Assembly: GCA_012729555.1 (NCBI GenBank)
Contig: JAAYCX010000048.1
Span: forward strand, 1 to 48,805
Length of the DNA stretch: 48,805 bases
Reading direction: 5' to 3'
Origin: Acidobacteriota bacterium
GTDB taxonomy: Bacteria > Acidobacteriota > UBA6911
The translations under genes and the position numbers were made by a program. Below the pieces are notes generated by a model. That model was not told the DNA's origin. It ran no database searches and saw nothing but the letters and a program-made list of their open reading frames with translations. How positions within the stretch are numbered: the first letter of the stretch is position 1; every line of letters starts with the position of its first letter. Below are positions 39,883 to 48,458 of the stretch, piece by piece.

Positions 39883-42015
39883 CTAACGCACCGAGAGTTC
39901 GATCTCGACGCGGCGGTTCAGCTTTCTTCCGGCCGCCGTGTCGTTGTCGCCCACCGGGTTGTTGTCCGCGCCGTCCGTGAGGGTCAGGCGGGAGGCTTCG
40001 ACCCCCTGCGTCCCCAGGTAATCGGCCGCCGCGCGGGCGCGCGCCTCTCCGAGCCCCTTCCGCCCCTTTTCATAACGGGAGCCGTCGGTGTACCCGATGA
40101 TGTTCGCGCGCAGCTTGGGATCGTTCTTCATGCGCACGGCCAGGTCGTCGAGGATGGCCTTGGCGCAGTTGTCCACGCGGGTGCCGCGCGGGCTGAAGAA
40201 GCCGCAGTTGTCCCGGGTCACGCTGATGCGCTCCGAGACGTTGACCGTCATGCTGCAGGAGGCCTTCCCCCCGCGCCCGTCGTCGACTCCGACGGAGACG
40301 ATATAGCTCCCCGCCCTGACGCCCGTGGCGTTGAAGGTGGCGTTGTTGTCACGCCCGCTGACGGCGCTCCCGGGCCCGGACCAGTTGTAGGTCAGGCGGT
40401 CGCCGTCGGGATCGGAAGCCTTGGCCGAAAGCTGCACCGACTGGCCGGAAGCCACATCGAGCGTCGTGGTCTGGCACTCGATCACCGGCGGTTGATTCGG
40501 CTTTTCCCGGATGGTGCCCTTGGAAGCGGCCGAAGCGGATGCCTCGCCGTCGCTTGCGGTGCAGACGACCTCGTAGGCCCCCGGGTTTCTCCCTTCGGAA
40601 CCGAAGGTGATCTGCGGCCCTTCCGCCGCCAGCTTCTGGCCGTTGACGGTCCAGCCGTAGGTCAGCGCGTCGTTGTTTTCGTCCGTCGCCAGGCAGCGCA
40701 GGTTGGCGCTCTCGCCCGGGAGGATGCTGAACGAAGCGGGTTCCACCGTCACCTTCGGCGCGACGTTGCGCTTCAGCACGGTGATGTCGCTCGAGCAGGA
40801 GACCTCGTGCTTCTTGTCACGCACGGTGGCCGTCACCGTGTATTTGCCCGGCGCCACCCCGGTGGCGTCGAACGTCGCCGTGTCGCCGCTTCCGGTCACC
40901 TTGCCGCCGGTGGCCGTCCACGAATAGGTCAACCTGTCGTTGTCGGGATCGGCGGCGTTGACCCGGACCGTGGTGGTCTCATCCTGGAGGATGGTGTTTT
41001 TCGCCACCGCGCAGCCGACGGTGGGAGGATCGTTCCGCCGGAGGCCGACCGCTCCCTGCACGACGAAGCCGTGCGGGCTCGCGGGCTCGACTCCCAGGGC
41101 CGCGTTGCGGGTCACGTGGTTGATGGAAGCCTGGTAGCCGGCGCCCAGCGCCAGCCAGTCCCGGGGGTAGAACCGCATCCCGACGATCAGGTCGACCGGG
41201 TTCTGGTTCGGGTTCCAACCGGGGGTCGTTTCCTTGCCGTAGTAGTTCCGGCCGTCCAGTTCCGCGATCACGCGGTAGGGCCGGGTTACGGGGAATTCCG
41301 CGCCGAAACGATAGAGGAACTCATGCTGGTAGTCGGCGTTGGACACCTTGGAGTCACCGTACATGTTGGTGCCGACGTTGACATGGAAGCGCACCAGATC
41401 CGACGCCGTCTTCGAGAGCAGCATGGCGAATCCGCCCTGGTAGGCGCCCGAGGACAGGCCCTCCAGCAATCCCTCGCCGTCGCGGTGCCCCGGGATGGTG
41501 CCGAAACCGGTAAAGGCGACGCTGACGGGGCGCCCCAGCCGTTCCGACATCAGGCCCAGCCGGAAGCCCAGGCGCACGTCTCCGCGCCCCCTCCCCTCAT
41601 CATAATTGATGAAGGGGGCCACCTGGCTGGCGTAGGCCTGATGAGCCGGATTCTGGGAGGGATACAACGAAGATCCGATCGGGCGGTTGACCCGGATGCC
41701 GTCGGCGTCGACACGCTTGTAGGCTTCCCAGGACCCGAATACTTCGAAGCGGTCCATAACCCCCACAGCCGCCCCAACCACCGCCCGGCCGACCGTGAGT
41801 TCACCCGGATCGCGGTTGAACTGATCGTAGCCGAAGGTGAAATTGGCCTCGCCCTGCCGAAGGTTTTCGGCGTCCCAGGTCTTGAAAAGCCCCGTGGTGC
41901 CGTCAAGGCTGGCAGCCTTCAGCCTGCTGGTCGATCCATCCTGCGCGAATCCGGGAAGTGTGAATAAAACCAATACTATACTTACCGCTGCTACGCGCAT
42001 GCACCTACTATTCAT
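39883..42015 (-). CDS. OmpA-family outer-membrane protein with PKD-like repeats
   Basis: 710 residues from the ATG at 42015 with GGAGAGG upstream. After a signal peptide (VAAVSIVLVLFTLPGFAQ), residues about 35-330 look like an outer-membrane beta-barrel (FTFGYDQFNRD, DRFEVFGSWEAYKRV, DLIVGMRFYPRDWLALGAGY). Three PKD/Ig-like modules follow (about 345-605), recognisable by DPDNDRLTYSW, DENNDALTYGW and DPDGDRLTYNW. The C-terminal OmpA domain (about 610-705) binds peptidoglycan: IIGYTDG has the Asp, EARARAAADYL the Arg, and LNRRVEIEL ends it. Two cysteines (DNCGFF, VDNCAKA) could form a disulfide. Likely anchors the outer membrane to the wall; strongly expressed, judging from its promoter. Confidence 0.88.
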   Translation of the reverse strand: MNSRCMRVAAVSIVLVLFTLPGFAQDGSTSRLKAASLDGTTGLFKTWDAENLRQGEANFTFGYDQFNRDPGELTVGRAVVGAAVGVMDRFEVFGSWEAYKRVDADGIRVNRPIGSSLYPSQNPAHQAYASQVAPFINYDEGRGRGDVRLGFRLGLMSERLGRPVSVAFTGFGTIPGHRDGEGLLEGLSSGAYQGGFAMLLSKTASDLVRFHVNVGTNMYGDSKVSNADYQHEFLYRFGAEFPVTRPYRVIAELDGRNYYGKETTPGWNPNQNPVDLIVGMRFYPRDWLALGAGYQASINHVTRNAALGVEPASPHGFVVQGAVGLRRNDPPTVGCAVAKNTILQDETTTVRVNAADPDNDRLTYSWTATGGKVTGSGDTATFDATGVAPGKYTVTATVRDKKHEVSCSSDITVLKRNVAPKVTVEPASFSILPGESANLRCLATDENNDALTYGWTVNGQKLAAEGPQITFGSEGRNPGAYEVVCTASDGEASASAASKGTIREKPNQPPVIECQTTTLDVASGQSVQLSAKASDPDGDRLTYNWSGPGSAVSGRDNNATFNATGVRAGSYIVSVGVDDGRGGKASCSMTVNVSERISVTRDNCGFFSPRGTRVDNCAKAILDDLAVRMKNDPKLRANIIGYTDGSRYEKGRKGLGEARARAAADYLGTQGVEASRLTLTDGADNNPVGDNDTAAGRKLNRRVEIELSVR

Positions 42016-42141
42016 ATTAGCCTCTCCACTGTGCGTTACCATTCAATAGTCAAACCCTAGTCAAACGCCGCAACCACATGCGGATCGTCTGGTGTTGAAG
42101 CCGTCGAAATCAAAGATGCTGTCTTTGCGAATTTCGGGGTC

Positions 42142-42170
42142 ATTATAGCAGCAAACGACTTATCTATCAA
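42142..42170 (-). promoter_or_regulatory. Strong sigma-70-type promoter of the OmpA-like gene
   Basis: On the minus strand TTGATA (42170-42165), a 17-base spacer and a perfect TATAAT (42147-42142). The start point near 42136 leaves a leader of about 120 bases before the ATG at 42015. This is the best promoter match in the window. Confidence 0.75.
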
Positions 42171-42243
42171 AGCTTTAAATGACAGGTCCGCAAAAGGCGC
42201 CTTCGGTCACCGGAACAAACCCGCTTTCGGGCCACAAACCCTC

Positions 42244-42273
42244 TTGCATTGATCCCGGGTTGTGCGCTATTAT
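42244..42273 (+). promoter_or_regulatory. Promoter of tRNA-Asp
   Basis: TTGCAT (42244-42249), an 18-base spacer and TATTAT (42268-42273), followed by a GC-rich CGGCGCC discriminator as is usual for stable RNA promoters. tRNA starts at 42293. Confidence 0.6.
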
Positions 42274-42292
42274 TCGGCGCCTTTGATCAGGT

Positions 42293-42369
<77 letters not shown>

Positions 42370-42393
42370 TTTTCAAGGGCAGAAAACGTGACA

Positions 42394-42421
42394 GGGAGGC
42401 CCGCGGGCCTCCCTTTTTTTT
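42394..42421 (+). terminator. Rho-independent terminator after tRNA-Asp
   Basis: Perfect 20-base palindrome GGGAGGCCCGCGGGCCTCCC (42394-42413) followed by eight T residues. Confidence 0.9.
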
Positions 42422-42445
42422 GTCCCGTCATCGGGAGGGCCCGGC

Positions 42446-43276
42446 ATGAAAATTTCCGATCTGTTCGATGTCAGCGGCTGCGGCGCCGTCGTCACCGGGG
42501 GAGCCAGCGGCATCGGGCTCGGCTATGCCGAGGCCCTGGCCGCCGGCGGCGCGCGCGTGACGCTCCTGGACCTGGACCCCGTGCGCCTCGAGGCCGAAAC
42601 CGGCCGGTTGCGCCGGGAGGGCTTCGATGTCCGCGGCTCTCTCGTGGACGTCACCGACCACGGCGCGCTCGACGCCGCTTTCGACGAGGCGGCCGCGCTC
42701 TACGGCCGGCTCGACGCCGCCTTCGCCAACGCCGGGATCGACCCGGGGGCCGGCTTTGTCGGCGCCTGGGCCGGGTCCGAACGTCCCCGCCTCCCCGGGG
42801 GGGCGCTCGAGAACTACACCGACCAGCGATGGAACCGGGTGATCGAGGTCAACCTCAACGGCATTTTCGCGACCGTGCGCGCCGCCGCCCGCCACATGAA
42901 GCCGCACCGGCGGGGGCGCGTCGTCGTCACCACCTCGCTCGCGAGCACCCGCATCGAGCCCGCCATCGGGGCGGCCTACATGACGGCCAAGGCGGGGGCG
43001 GCGCAGTTCATGCGCACGGCGGCCCTGGAGCTCGCGGCCTACGGCATCACCGTCAACGCCATCGCCCCCGGCTACATCGTCACCAACATCGGCGGGGGGC
43101 ACGCTCACGACCCGGAGGAACAGGCGGCGGTCGCCCGGGCGATCCCGATGCACCGGGTGGGATTCCCCCGCGACCTGTACGGGCTGGCTCTTTTTCTGGC
43201 CTCGCCCGCCTCGGATTACATCACGGGCCAGGAGATCGTCGTCGACGGCGGCTGGGGGCTGGGGGCGGCGGACTGA
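42446..43276 (+). CDS. Short-chain dehydrogenase/reductase
   Basis: 276 residues. Classical SDR: NAD(P)-binding TGGASGIG near 18, Asp at the end of the second strand (LLDLD, favouring NAD), NAG near 93, the catalytic Ser in VVTTSLAS, and the pair Tyr-x3-Lys in AAYMTAK near 178. The C-terminus DYITGQEIVVDGG is typical. A roughly 15-residue insertion after NAG (GAWAGSERPRLPGG) is unusual. The substrate is unknown. It begins 25 bases after the tRNA-Asp terminator. Confidence 0.88.
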   Translation: MKISDLFDVSGCGAVVTGGASGIGLGYAEALAAGGARVTLLDLDPVRLEAETGRLRREGFDVRGSLVDVTDHGALDAAFDEAAALYGRLDAAFANAGIDPGAGFVGAWAGSERPRLPGGALENYTDQRWNRVIEVNLNGIFATVRAAARHMKPHRRGRVVVTTSLASTRIEPAIGAAYMTAKAGAAQFMRTAALELAAYGITVNAIAPGYIVTNIGGGHAHDPEEQAAVARAIPMHRVGFPRDLYGLALFLASPASDYITGQEIVVDGGWGLGAAD

Positions 43277-43286
43277 CCGGGCGCCG

Positions 43287-44324
43287 TCAGGCCGGATCCC
43301 GCGGACCGAGCAGGACGGCGATCCGCTCGGTGTCCGGGTGGCTCTTCAGGGCGATGAGGACGGTCATGGTCAGCGGGATGGAGAGGAAGATGCCCATGGG
43401 GCCCAGCACCCACCCCCAGAAGAGCATCGAGAGAAAGACCAGCAGGGTGGGCATGCCGAGTTCCCTCCCCAGGAAACGCGGCTCCAGGATCGTGCCCAGC
43501 AGGAGGTTGAGCGCCAGGTAGCCCAGGGCGACGAGCAGCGCGCTCCCCCACCCGAGCTGGATCAGGGCCAGCAGCACGACGGGGATTCCCGCCAGGATCG
43601 ACCCGATGGTGGGGGCGTAATTGAGCAGAAAGGCCAGCAGCCCCCACAGGACGGGGAAATCGACTCCGAGAAACCAGAGCCAGGCGCCGGCCGCGACCCC
43701 GGTGGCGAGGCTGATGACGGTCTTGATGGCCAGGTAGCGGTAGAGGTTGGCCGTGAACGCCCCGAACCAGGCGAAACGGCTCTCCTCCATCGCGTAGGCC
43801 TTGCGGATCCTCCCCGGGAGTTCGGCCCCTTCGATCAGCATCAGCATCGCCACGAGCAGGATCAGAAAGCCGTTGGCCACGGCGTTGCCGAACTCCCTGA
43901 GCAGGTTGGCCGCAACCGTGATCGCCGCCCCGGGGTCGATCAGGCCGAGGATCCCCCTTTCGGGGATGTCGAGCCCCCGCCCCTGCGCCCAGTGGATCAG
44001 GGCCGCCGTCTCCATCCTCAGGCGCTCCGCGTAGAACGGGATCCGCCGGGTGAGCGATTCGAACGCCCCGACGGCGACGATCCCCGTGACGACGCCCAGG
44101 ACCAGGATGACGGCCAGCACCGCCAGGACCGCGAGGACCCGGGGGACCCGGCGGCGCGTCAGCCAGGCCACCAGGGGCGAGAGCGCGATGGCGGCGAAAA
44201 GGCTGAGCATGACCGGGGCCACGATCACGCGCGCGGCCTTCATGCCCGCGATGATGACCACCAGGGCGGCCAGCAGAACGATTCCGCCGTAAATCGTGTC
44301 CGCCCTGCTTCGCTCCTCCGGCAT
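43287..44324 (-). CDS. AI-2E family transporter (PerM/TqsA type)
   Basis: 345 residues with about seven to eight membrane segments, an N-terminal pair (12-30, 34-55), a central helix pair and a C-terminal block. Family signatures are VPRVLAVLAVLAVI, the central amphipathic region (RIPFYAERLRMETAALIHWA) and PVLWGLLAFLLNYAPTIGSI followed by EPRFLGRELGMPTLLVFLSMLFWGWVLGPMG. Members export small molecules or act as Na+/H+ antiporters; the substrate cannot be inferred. Convergent with the SDR gene. Confidence 0.88.
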   Translation of the reverse strand: MPEERSRADTIYGGIVLLAALVVIIAGMKAARVIVAPVMLSLFAAIALSPLVAWLTRRRVPRVLAVLAVLAVILVLGVVTGIVAVGAFESLTRRIPFYAERLRMETAALIHWAQGRGLDIPERGILGLIDPGAAITVAANLLREFGNAVANGFLILLVAMLMLIEGAELPGRIRKAYAMEESRFAWFGAFTANLYRYLAIKTVISLATGVAAGAWLWFLGVDFPVLWGLLAFLLNYAPTIGSILAGIPVVLLALIQLGWGSALLVALGYLALNLLLGTILEPRFLGRELGMPTLLVFLSMLFWGWVLGPMGIFLSIPLTMTVLIALKSHPDTERIAVLLGPRDPA

Positions 44325-44405
44325 GGGATCCCTCCCCCGTTCGTTCCCTGTTCTCTTAGATAGGACAACCGGGGGATGAATACAAGCGCGAATCGATCCC
44401 GGTTC

Positions 44406-45626
44406 CTATTCCGAAACGGGGGCGGGCGCCGGAATCCGCGGCGCTTTCAGGTGGAAGACCACCGTCAGGAGGAGGATCAGCCCCCCCGCGGCCATGTACA
44501 TCGGCCGGTAGCCGGCGACGTCCGACACCCACCCGAAAAGCGGGGACCCGAGCCCCATCCCGACGTCGAACAGGGACAGGTACAGCCCCAGGGCGAAGCC
44601 CTTGTTCTCCCGCCCCATGAAGTCGATCACGTACGTACTGAGCGCGGGGAAGATCAGCCCCTGCCCGAAGCCGGCGACGAAGCCGCTGACGATGAAGGCG
44701 CCGTAGGAATGGACCGAGGCGATCCAGAACATGTTGAGGCCGATCAGGAGCGCCGAGGGGAGGACCACCCGCTTGCGCCCGTAGCGGTCCGAAACATCCC
44801 CGATCCCCACCCGGGTGAGGATGGCCGCCAGGGAGAAGGCCATGAAGAAGGGGCCGATCCGGCCCAGTCCCTCGCCCGAGGCGTAGAGCGCGATGAAGTT
44901 GACGACCGATCCCCGGACCGCCCCGTGGGCCACCGGCATGGCGGCGATGACCAGGAGCACCGCCAGGGAGGGGCCGATCGGCAGCCGGAACCGTTGCGCC
45001 CTCGTCGCCGCGCCCGCCGGCGCCCTCTCCGGCCGCGCGGCCCGGATCGCCTGCACGCACGCCGCCGTGGCGGCCAGCATCAGGAAACTCGCGGTGAAGA
45101 CGGCGTCGAAGTCGAAGCGCCGGACCAGTTCCTCCGCCAGGGCCGGCCCGGCCGCCCCCGCCACGATCCCCGCCGAGCCGAGGATGCCGAGCGAATGCGC
45201 CATCCGCTCCGGGGGGGAGCATTCGGAGCTGATGGCCATGATGGCGGTGGTCGCCACCCCCCAGCCGATCCCGTTCAGCGCGCGCAGCAGGAGCACCGGC
45301 CATCCCGCGCTCCCGATCAGGTAGAAGCCTGGGATCGACAGCATCATCAGCAGCACCCCCCCGAGCGCCACCGCCCGCCCCCCCTTTTCGTCGAGCAGGC
45401 GGCCGAACAGGGGGCGCACCATGATGGCGGTGACGCTGTGGATCCCCATGACGAGGCCCACGCGCGCCTTGGACGCCCCGAAGTGCTCGAGATGGAGCGG
45501 AAAGAGGTAGAAGACGGCGCCGGCCATGAAGACGAAGAAATAGGCGAGCGAGGCGAGCACGAAACTCCTGCCGAGTAGCGGCGTCCGACCCGCATCCCTG
45601 CCCCCCCGACCGCCCCCCCCGTCCAT
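44406..45626 (-). CDS. Major facilitator superfamily transporter
   Basis: 406 residues with twelve hydrophobic segments. The MFS loop motif between helices 2 and 3 is recognisable (VRPLFGRLLDEKGGR near 69-83). The second-half counterpart is GIGDVSDRYGRKRVVL near 272. The central loop (RPERAPAGAATRAQR) is basic. Probably an export-type or metabolite permease. No regulator or catabolic gene lies nearby that would reveal the substrate. Confidence 0.88.
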   Translation of the reverse strand: MDGGGGRGGRDAGRTPLLGRSFVLASLAYFFVFMAGAVFYLFPLHLEHFGASKARVGLVMGIHSVTAIMVRPLFGRLLDEKGGRAVALGGVLLMMLSIPGFYLIGSAGWPVLLLRALNGIGWGVATTAIMAISSECSPPERMAHSLGILGSAGIVAGAAGPALAEELVRRFDFDAVFTASFLMLAATAACVQAIRAARPERAPAGAATRAQRFRLPIGPSLAVLLVIAAMPVAHGAVRGSVVNFIALYASGEGLGRIGPFFMAFSLAAILTRVGIGDVSDRYGRKRVVLPSALLIGLNMFWIASVHSYGAFIVSGFVAGFGQGLIFPALSTYVIDFMGRENKGFALGLYLSLFDVGMGLGSPLFGWVSDVAGYRPMYMAAGGLILLLTVVFHLKAPRIPAPAPVSE

Positions 45627-45725
45627 TCCCTTCCCGCCTCCGCAAGAGAGAAAGGGTACCGCCTGGCCGCCGCCGGTTTCAAGGAGCAGATCGGCCGCCT
45701 CCCCGGGCGGGGCCGGCCGGAGCCT

Positions 45726-46427
45726 CTACCGCCCCTTCCCGCCGAAGACGATCTGGCCCCCGGCGCGCCCGAGCAGGGTGATGACGGGCAGGAGCAGGAC
45801 GTACAGCGCGATCACGCCCCAGTGGAGCGCGTCCGGGGAGAGGGTGCCGGCGGAAAAGTGGAGCAGGACGCCCGCCCCGGCCAGTACCAGGAGCAGGACC
45901 GACAGCGCGATCTTCAGTTTGAAGACCGGGCGCGATTTTCCGCCGTACTTGTACCACCAGTGGACGAGGCCCGTGACCGCCCCGGGGAAGGCCATCAGGA
46001 ACCCCGCCGACAGGATGTGAAACGCGGTGCGCTCGAACCCGGGATTCCCGCTGATATAGAAGAGGGCGAGAAAGACCGGGGCGAAGACGAAAAACGCCTG
46101 GGGGAAATGGGCCGAGATGGGGTGCGAGTGAAGGGCGATCAGTTTTTCCGCCCATGCAGGCAGCTCGCGCACCGGCTCCGCATTGCCCTCTCCCTGCTTC
46201 ACGAGACGCCCCGCCTCCCGGACGCGCTCGAACACCTCCTCGCCGTGCGGCGCGTCGGCGAGCTCCGCCGTGAGATCGGCCCCCGCCTGGTGCGTCCCCA
46301 TGTGCCGCCCCCCCTTCCAGAGGGCGCTCCCCCCGACGTCGTAGACCCGCCCGTGGGCCGCCACCAGCGCCCCCCGTCCTTCTTTCCCGTTTTCCTTTTC
46401 CAGCTCCTCGAGAGTCCTATCCGCCAT
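45726..46427 (-). CDS. Cytochrome b5-like domain fused to a DUF2231 membrane domain
   Basis: 233 residues. The first 75 residues form a small cytochrome b5-like heme domain (AHGRVYDVGGSALWKGGRHMG, AGADLTAELADAPHGEEVF); His42 or His46 and His61 are candidate axial ligands. Residues 100-230 carry four membrane segments of the DUF2231 type, opening HPISAHFPQAFFVFAP, with further histidines (GLVHWWY, LLHFSAG, ALHWG) that could ligate heme b. It may be a membrane electron-transfer protein; its partners are unknown. Last chromosomal gene before the accessory patch. Confidence 0.8.
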   Translation of the reverse strand: MADRTLEELEKENGKEGRGALVAAHGRVYDVGGSALWKGGRHMGTHQAGADLTAELADAPHGEEVFERVREAGRLVKQGEGNAEPVRELPAWAEKLIALHSHPISAHFPQAFFVFAPVFLALFYISGNPGFERTAFHILSAGFLMAFPGAVTGLVHWWYKYGGKSRPVFKLKIALSVLLLVLAGAGVLLHFSAGTLSPDALHWGVIALYVLLLPVITLLGRAGGQIVFGGKGR

Positions 46428-46539
46428 GGTCCGCTCCTCCCCTTCCGCTGTTGGTTTCGCCCGGAGACCCGCGTGCGGGGATTATACAACGGCGCCCCCC
46501 GCGCCGTCAGCCCGGGCGTAACGGGGATTGGTACCGGCA

Positions 46540-46662
46540 CCCATTTCCATGGTCCCTGGGGCACCGCTTATTCTGAAATCACCGCCGCAATCCTGTTTCT
46601 ACGGAGCATGAACGGCATTACAATGCTGTCTTCAGTGCGTTTCGTGAATGAAGCGGATTAAG
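46540..46662 (+). repeat. Left copy of an inverted repeat of about 122 bp
   Basis: The plus strand here matches the reverse complement of 48459-48580 with about 20 differences over 123 aligned positions by hand count, most of them transitions. The conserved core includes CACCGCCGCAATC, ATTACAATG and TTCGTGAATGAAGCGG. The copy ends 14 bases before the DUF1786 start codon. A conserved TACAAT (46619-46624) could serve as a -10 element reading into the gene. Confidence 0.85.
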
Positions 46663-46676
46663 CGGCCGGAGTTTTT

Positions 46677-47750
46677 ATGAGCAAGTATCTGATGGTTGAT
46701 GTCGGCGCCGGAACGATGGATCTGTTGTGGTACGACAGTGAGACCGGGGAGCACTTCAAGGCGGTAGCGCCGTCGCCTGTGCGCACCCTTGCCCGGCAGA
46801 TCAGGAAATCCCGGGGGCCGCTTGCCCTTGCGGGAGTGGAGATGGGAGGCGTGGTGAGCTCCTGCATCAAAGAACGCGCCCAGACAGACGAAGTGGTGAT
46901 GACGGAATCCTCCGCCGCTACGTTAAGCCATCATCTTGAAAAGGTGCGTGCATCGGGCATCCGGATCGTGCCGGAAGAAACCATGGCAGGGTATCTTGCC
47001 GATCCGAAGTATTCATCCTTCACTCTGGGAGATATTCAGCCGGAGACCATAAAGACCATTCTGACCGGACTCGGCCTGCCCTGGAATCCTGATGCGGCGG
47101 TACTTTGCGCCCAGGATCATGGCATGGCGCCGGACGGAATGTCCCATATCGATTTTCGGCATACATTATTTGAAAATCTCCTGGCGCCGTCCCCTGATTT
47201 CCAGCCGATGCTCTTTCGACAGGATGAGATCCCCCGGTCGTTCAACCGCCTGACCGGCATGGCGCGGAGCGCGGGACCCTTGGGCGCCCGGGAAATATTT
47301 GTGATGGACAGCGGCATCGCCGCTATTATCGGCGGCCTGCAGGATGTGCAGCTGAAAGAAAAGGATCCCGTCATCGTTCTGGATATCGCAACCTCCCATA
47401 CCGTCGTGGCTGCGGTATCCGGCGGGCGGCCGGCGGGTTTTGTCGAATACCATACGCGCGATCTCACCCTGCAACGGCTGGAAGAGCTCATCGTGGGTCT
47501 GGCCGATGGCCGCGTCGACCATGCGTCCATTGTCGCGCAAGGCGGACATGGCGCCTGGGTCCGTAAAACCGTCGGCTTTTCCAATGTCCAGACGATTCTG
47601 GCAACCGGGCCCAAGCGCAAGCTGCTGGCCGCTTCCCGCCTGCCGATTCTATGGGGCGCGCCGTGGGGCGACAACATGATGACAGGAACCGTTGGGCTGC
47701 TGGAGGCGCTGCGGCTGCGCAGACAACTGGCTCCCATACACTATTTGTAG
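46677..47750 (+). CDS. DUF1786-family protein (ASKHA-like fold)
   Basis: 357 residues, ATG with GGAG upstream. The opening MVDVGAGTMDLLWYD is a phosphate-1-type loop of the actin/hexokinase/Hsp70 fold, and VIVLDIATSHTVVAAVSGG near 238 is the second phosphate loop. DUF1786 proteins have been annotated as pyruvate formate-lyase-activating-enzyme-like, without biochemical proof. Codon use is less GC-extreme than in neighbouring genes, and the gene sits between inverted repeats, both suggesting recent transfer. Role unknown. Confidence 0.75.
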   Translation: MSKYLMVDVGAGTMDLLWYDSETGEHFKAVAPSPVRTLARQIRKSRGPLALAGVEMGGVVSSCIKERAQTDEVVMTESSAATLSHHLEKVRASGIRIVPEETMAGYLADPKYSSFTLGDIQPETIKTILTGLGLPWNPDAAVLCAQDHGMAPDGMSHIDFRHTLFENLLAPSPDFQPMLFRQDEIPRSFNRLTGMARSAGPLGAREIFVMDSGIAAIIGGLQDVQLKEKDPVIVLDIATSHTVVAAVSGGRPAGFVEYHTRDLTLQRLEELIVGLADGRVDHASIVAQGGHGAWVRKTVGFSNVQTILATGPKRKLLAASRLPILWGAPWGDNMMTGTVGLLEALRLRRQLAPIHYL

Positions 47751-47775
47751 TGAGCATGAAAGGAAGGCGGCCGTT

Positions 47776-47936
47776 TCATTTTCCCTTCATGGCCGCCGCA
47801 AGAGCAAGTGCGAGCTCTTTGGTTCCGTCCTTCATATTGGCTTTCAGTTGCATATAGGGGCAGATGCCGGAGGTAAGAATCAGCCCGTCGGTTACCACGC
47901 CGGTTCCAGCAAAAACAGCTCCATCAAGGTCACGCC
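47776..47936 (-). pseudogene. C-terminal remnant of an unidentified gene
   Basis: On the minus strand one frame reads [20 protein letters not shown], continues ICPYMQLKANMKDGTKELAL and ends at TGA (47776-47778). It looks like genuine protein, and [11 protein letters not shown] recalls the C-terminal strand of DJ-1/PfpI proteins, though this is only a resemblance. Further upstream (past 47930) the frame stops looking coding and the GlcG-like gene begins on the other strand. The 5' part of the gene is missing, presumably lost in rearrangement. Confidence 0.4.
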
Positions 47937-48344
47937 ATGAAGCCACTCCGCACCCGCCTTGAAGAGGCCCGAAAGCGCCTGGGTATTCCCTGGGGCATCA
48001 TCGAACCGGACTACCTGCTCTCGTGGATTCTGGCAGGTGGGAATTTGAAGGCCTTTACACGCATGGACGGCGCCTGGCTCCGCTCGATCGACATCTCCAT
48101 CCGCAAAGCCCGCACGGCGCGCTTCTTCGACATGGATACCGGCGAACTCGGCAAGCTTTCGCAGCCGGGCGGATCTCTGTACCAGATCGAGCACTCGAAC
48201 GGCGGATTGATTACGTTCCCCGGCGGTGTGCCGGTCAAGGATGCGGCGGGAGAAGTCATCGGCGCCGTCGGAGTCTCGGGAAGCACTGTCGAAAACGATC
48301 ACGCCGTCGCCAAGGCGGGGAGATCTGCAATTGCAGGCAAGTAA
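47937..48344 (+). CDS. GlcG/HbpS-like heme-binding family protein with odd N-terminus
   Basis: 135 residues. Residues 35-135 match the GlcG/HbpS (DUF336) family: [36 protein letters not shown] and [20 protein letters not shown]. The opening [10 protein letters not shown] also fits. Between them the family expects a strand ending VVDAGGNL; here the frame reads [17 protein letters not shown], while another frame reads LVDSG at the same place (GTGGATTCTGGC, about 48020-48031). A small insertion or frameshift is likely. Members bind heme or small organic acids; function here is unproven. Confidence 0.65.
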   Translation: MKPLRTRLEEARKRLGIPWGIIEPDYLLSWILAGGNLKAFTRMDGAWLRSIDISIRKARTARFFDMDTGELGKLSQPGGSLYQIEHSNGGLITFPGGVPVKDAAGEVIGAVGVSGSTVENDHAVAKAGRSAIAGK

Positions 48345-48374
48345 CACAAAAAAGTGTTGATGAGCTTGCTGGGG

Positions 48375-48434
48375 ATCCGCAGATTGCGCAGATTACATAG
48401 GATTGATCTGTGAAAATCTGCGTAATCTGCGGAT
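48375..48434. repeat. Imperfect 20-bp palindromic repeat
   Basis: ATCCGCAGATTGCGCAGATT (48375-48394) pairs with AATCTGCGTAATCTGCGGAT (48415-48434) at 19 of 20 positions around a 20-base loop. Each arm is itself a near tandem of CGCAGATT. It lies between the GlcG-like gene and the right inverted repeat and has the look of a dispersed hairpin element. Confidence 0.8.
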
Positions 48435-48458
48435 AAGCATTTGTCGTTGCAACAGCCT

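Noticed and set aside
45822-46661. Plus-strand frame ending in FVNEAD inside the left repeat
   Set aside because: Its main part is antisense to the cytochrome b5/DUF2231 gene. The repeat-encoded end also occurs in the right copy, but the differences are mostly amino-acid changing, so a protein is not being conserved.
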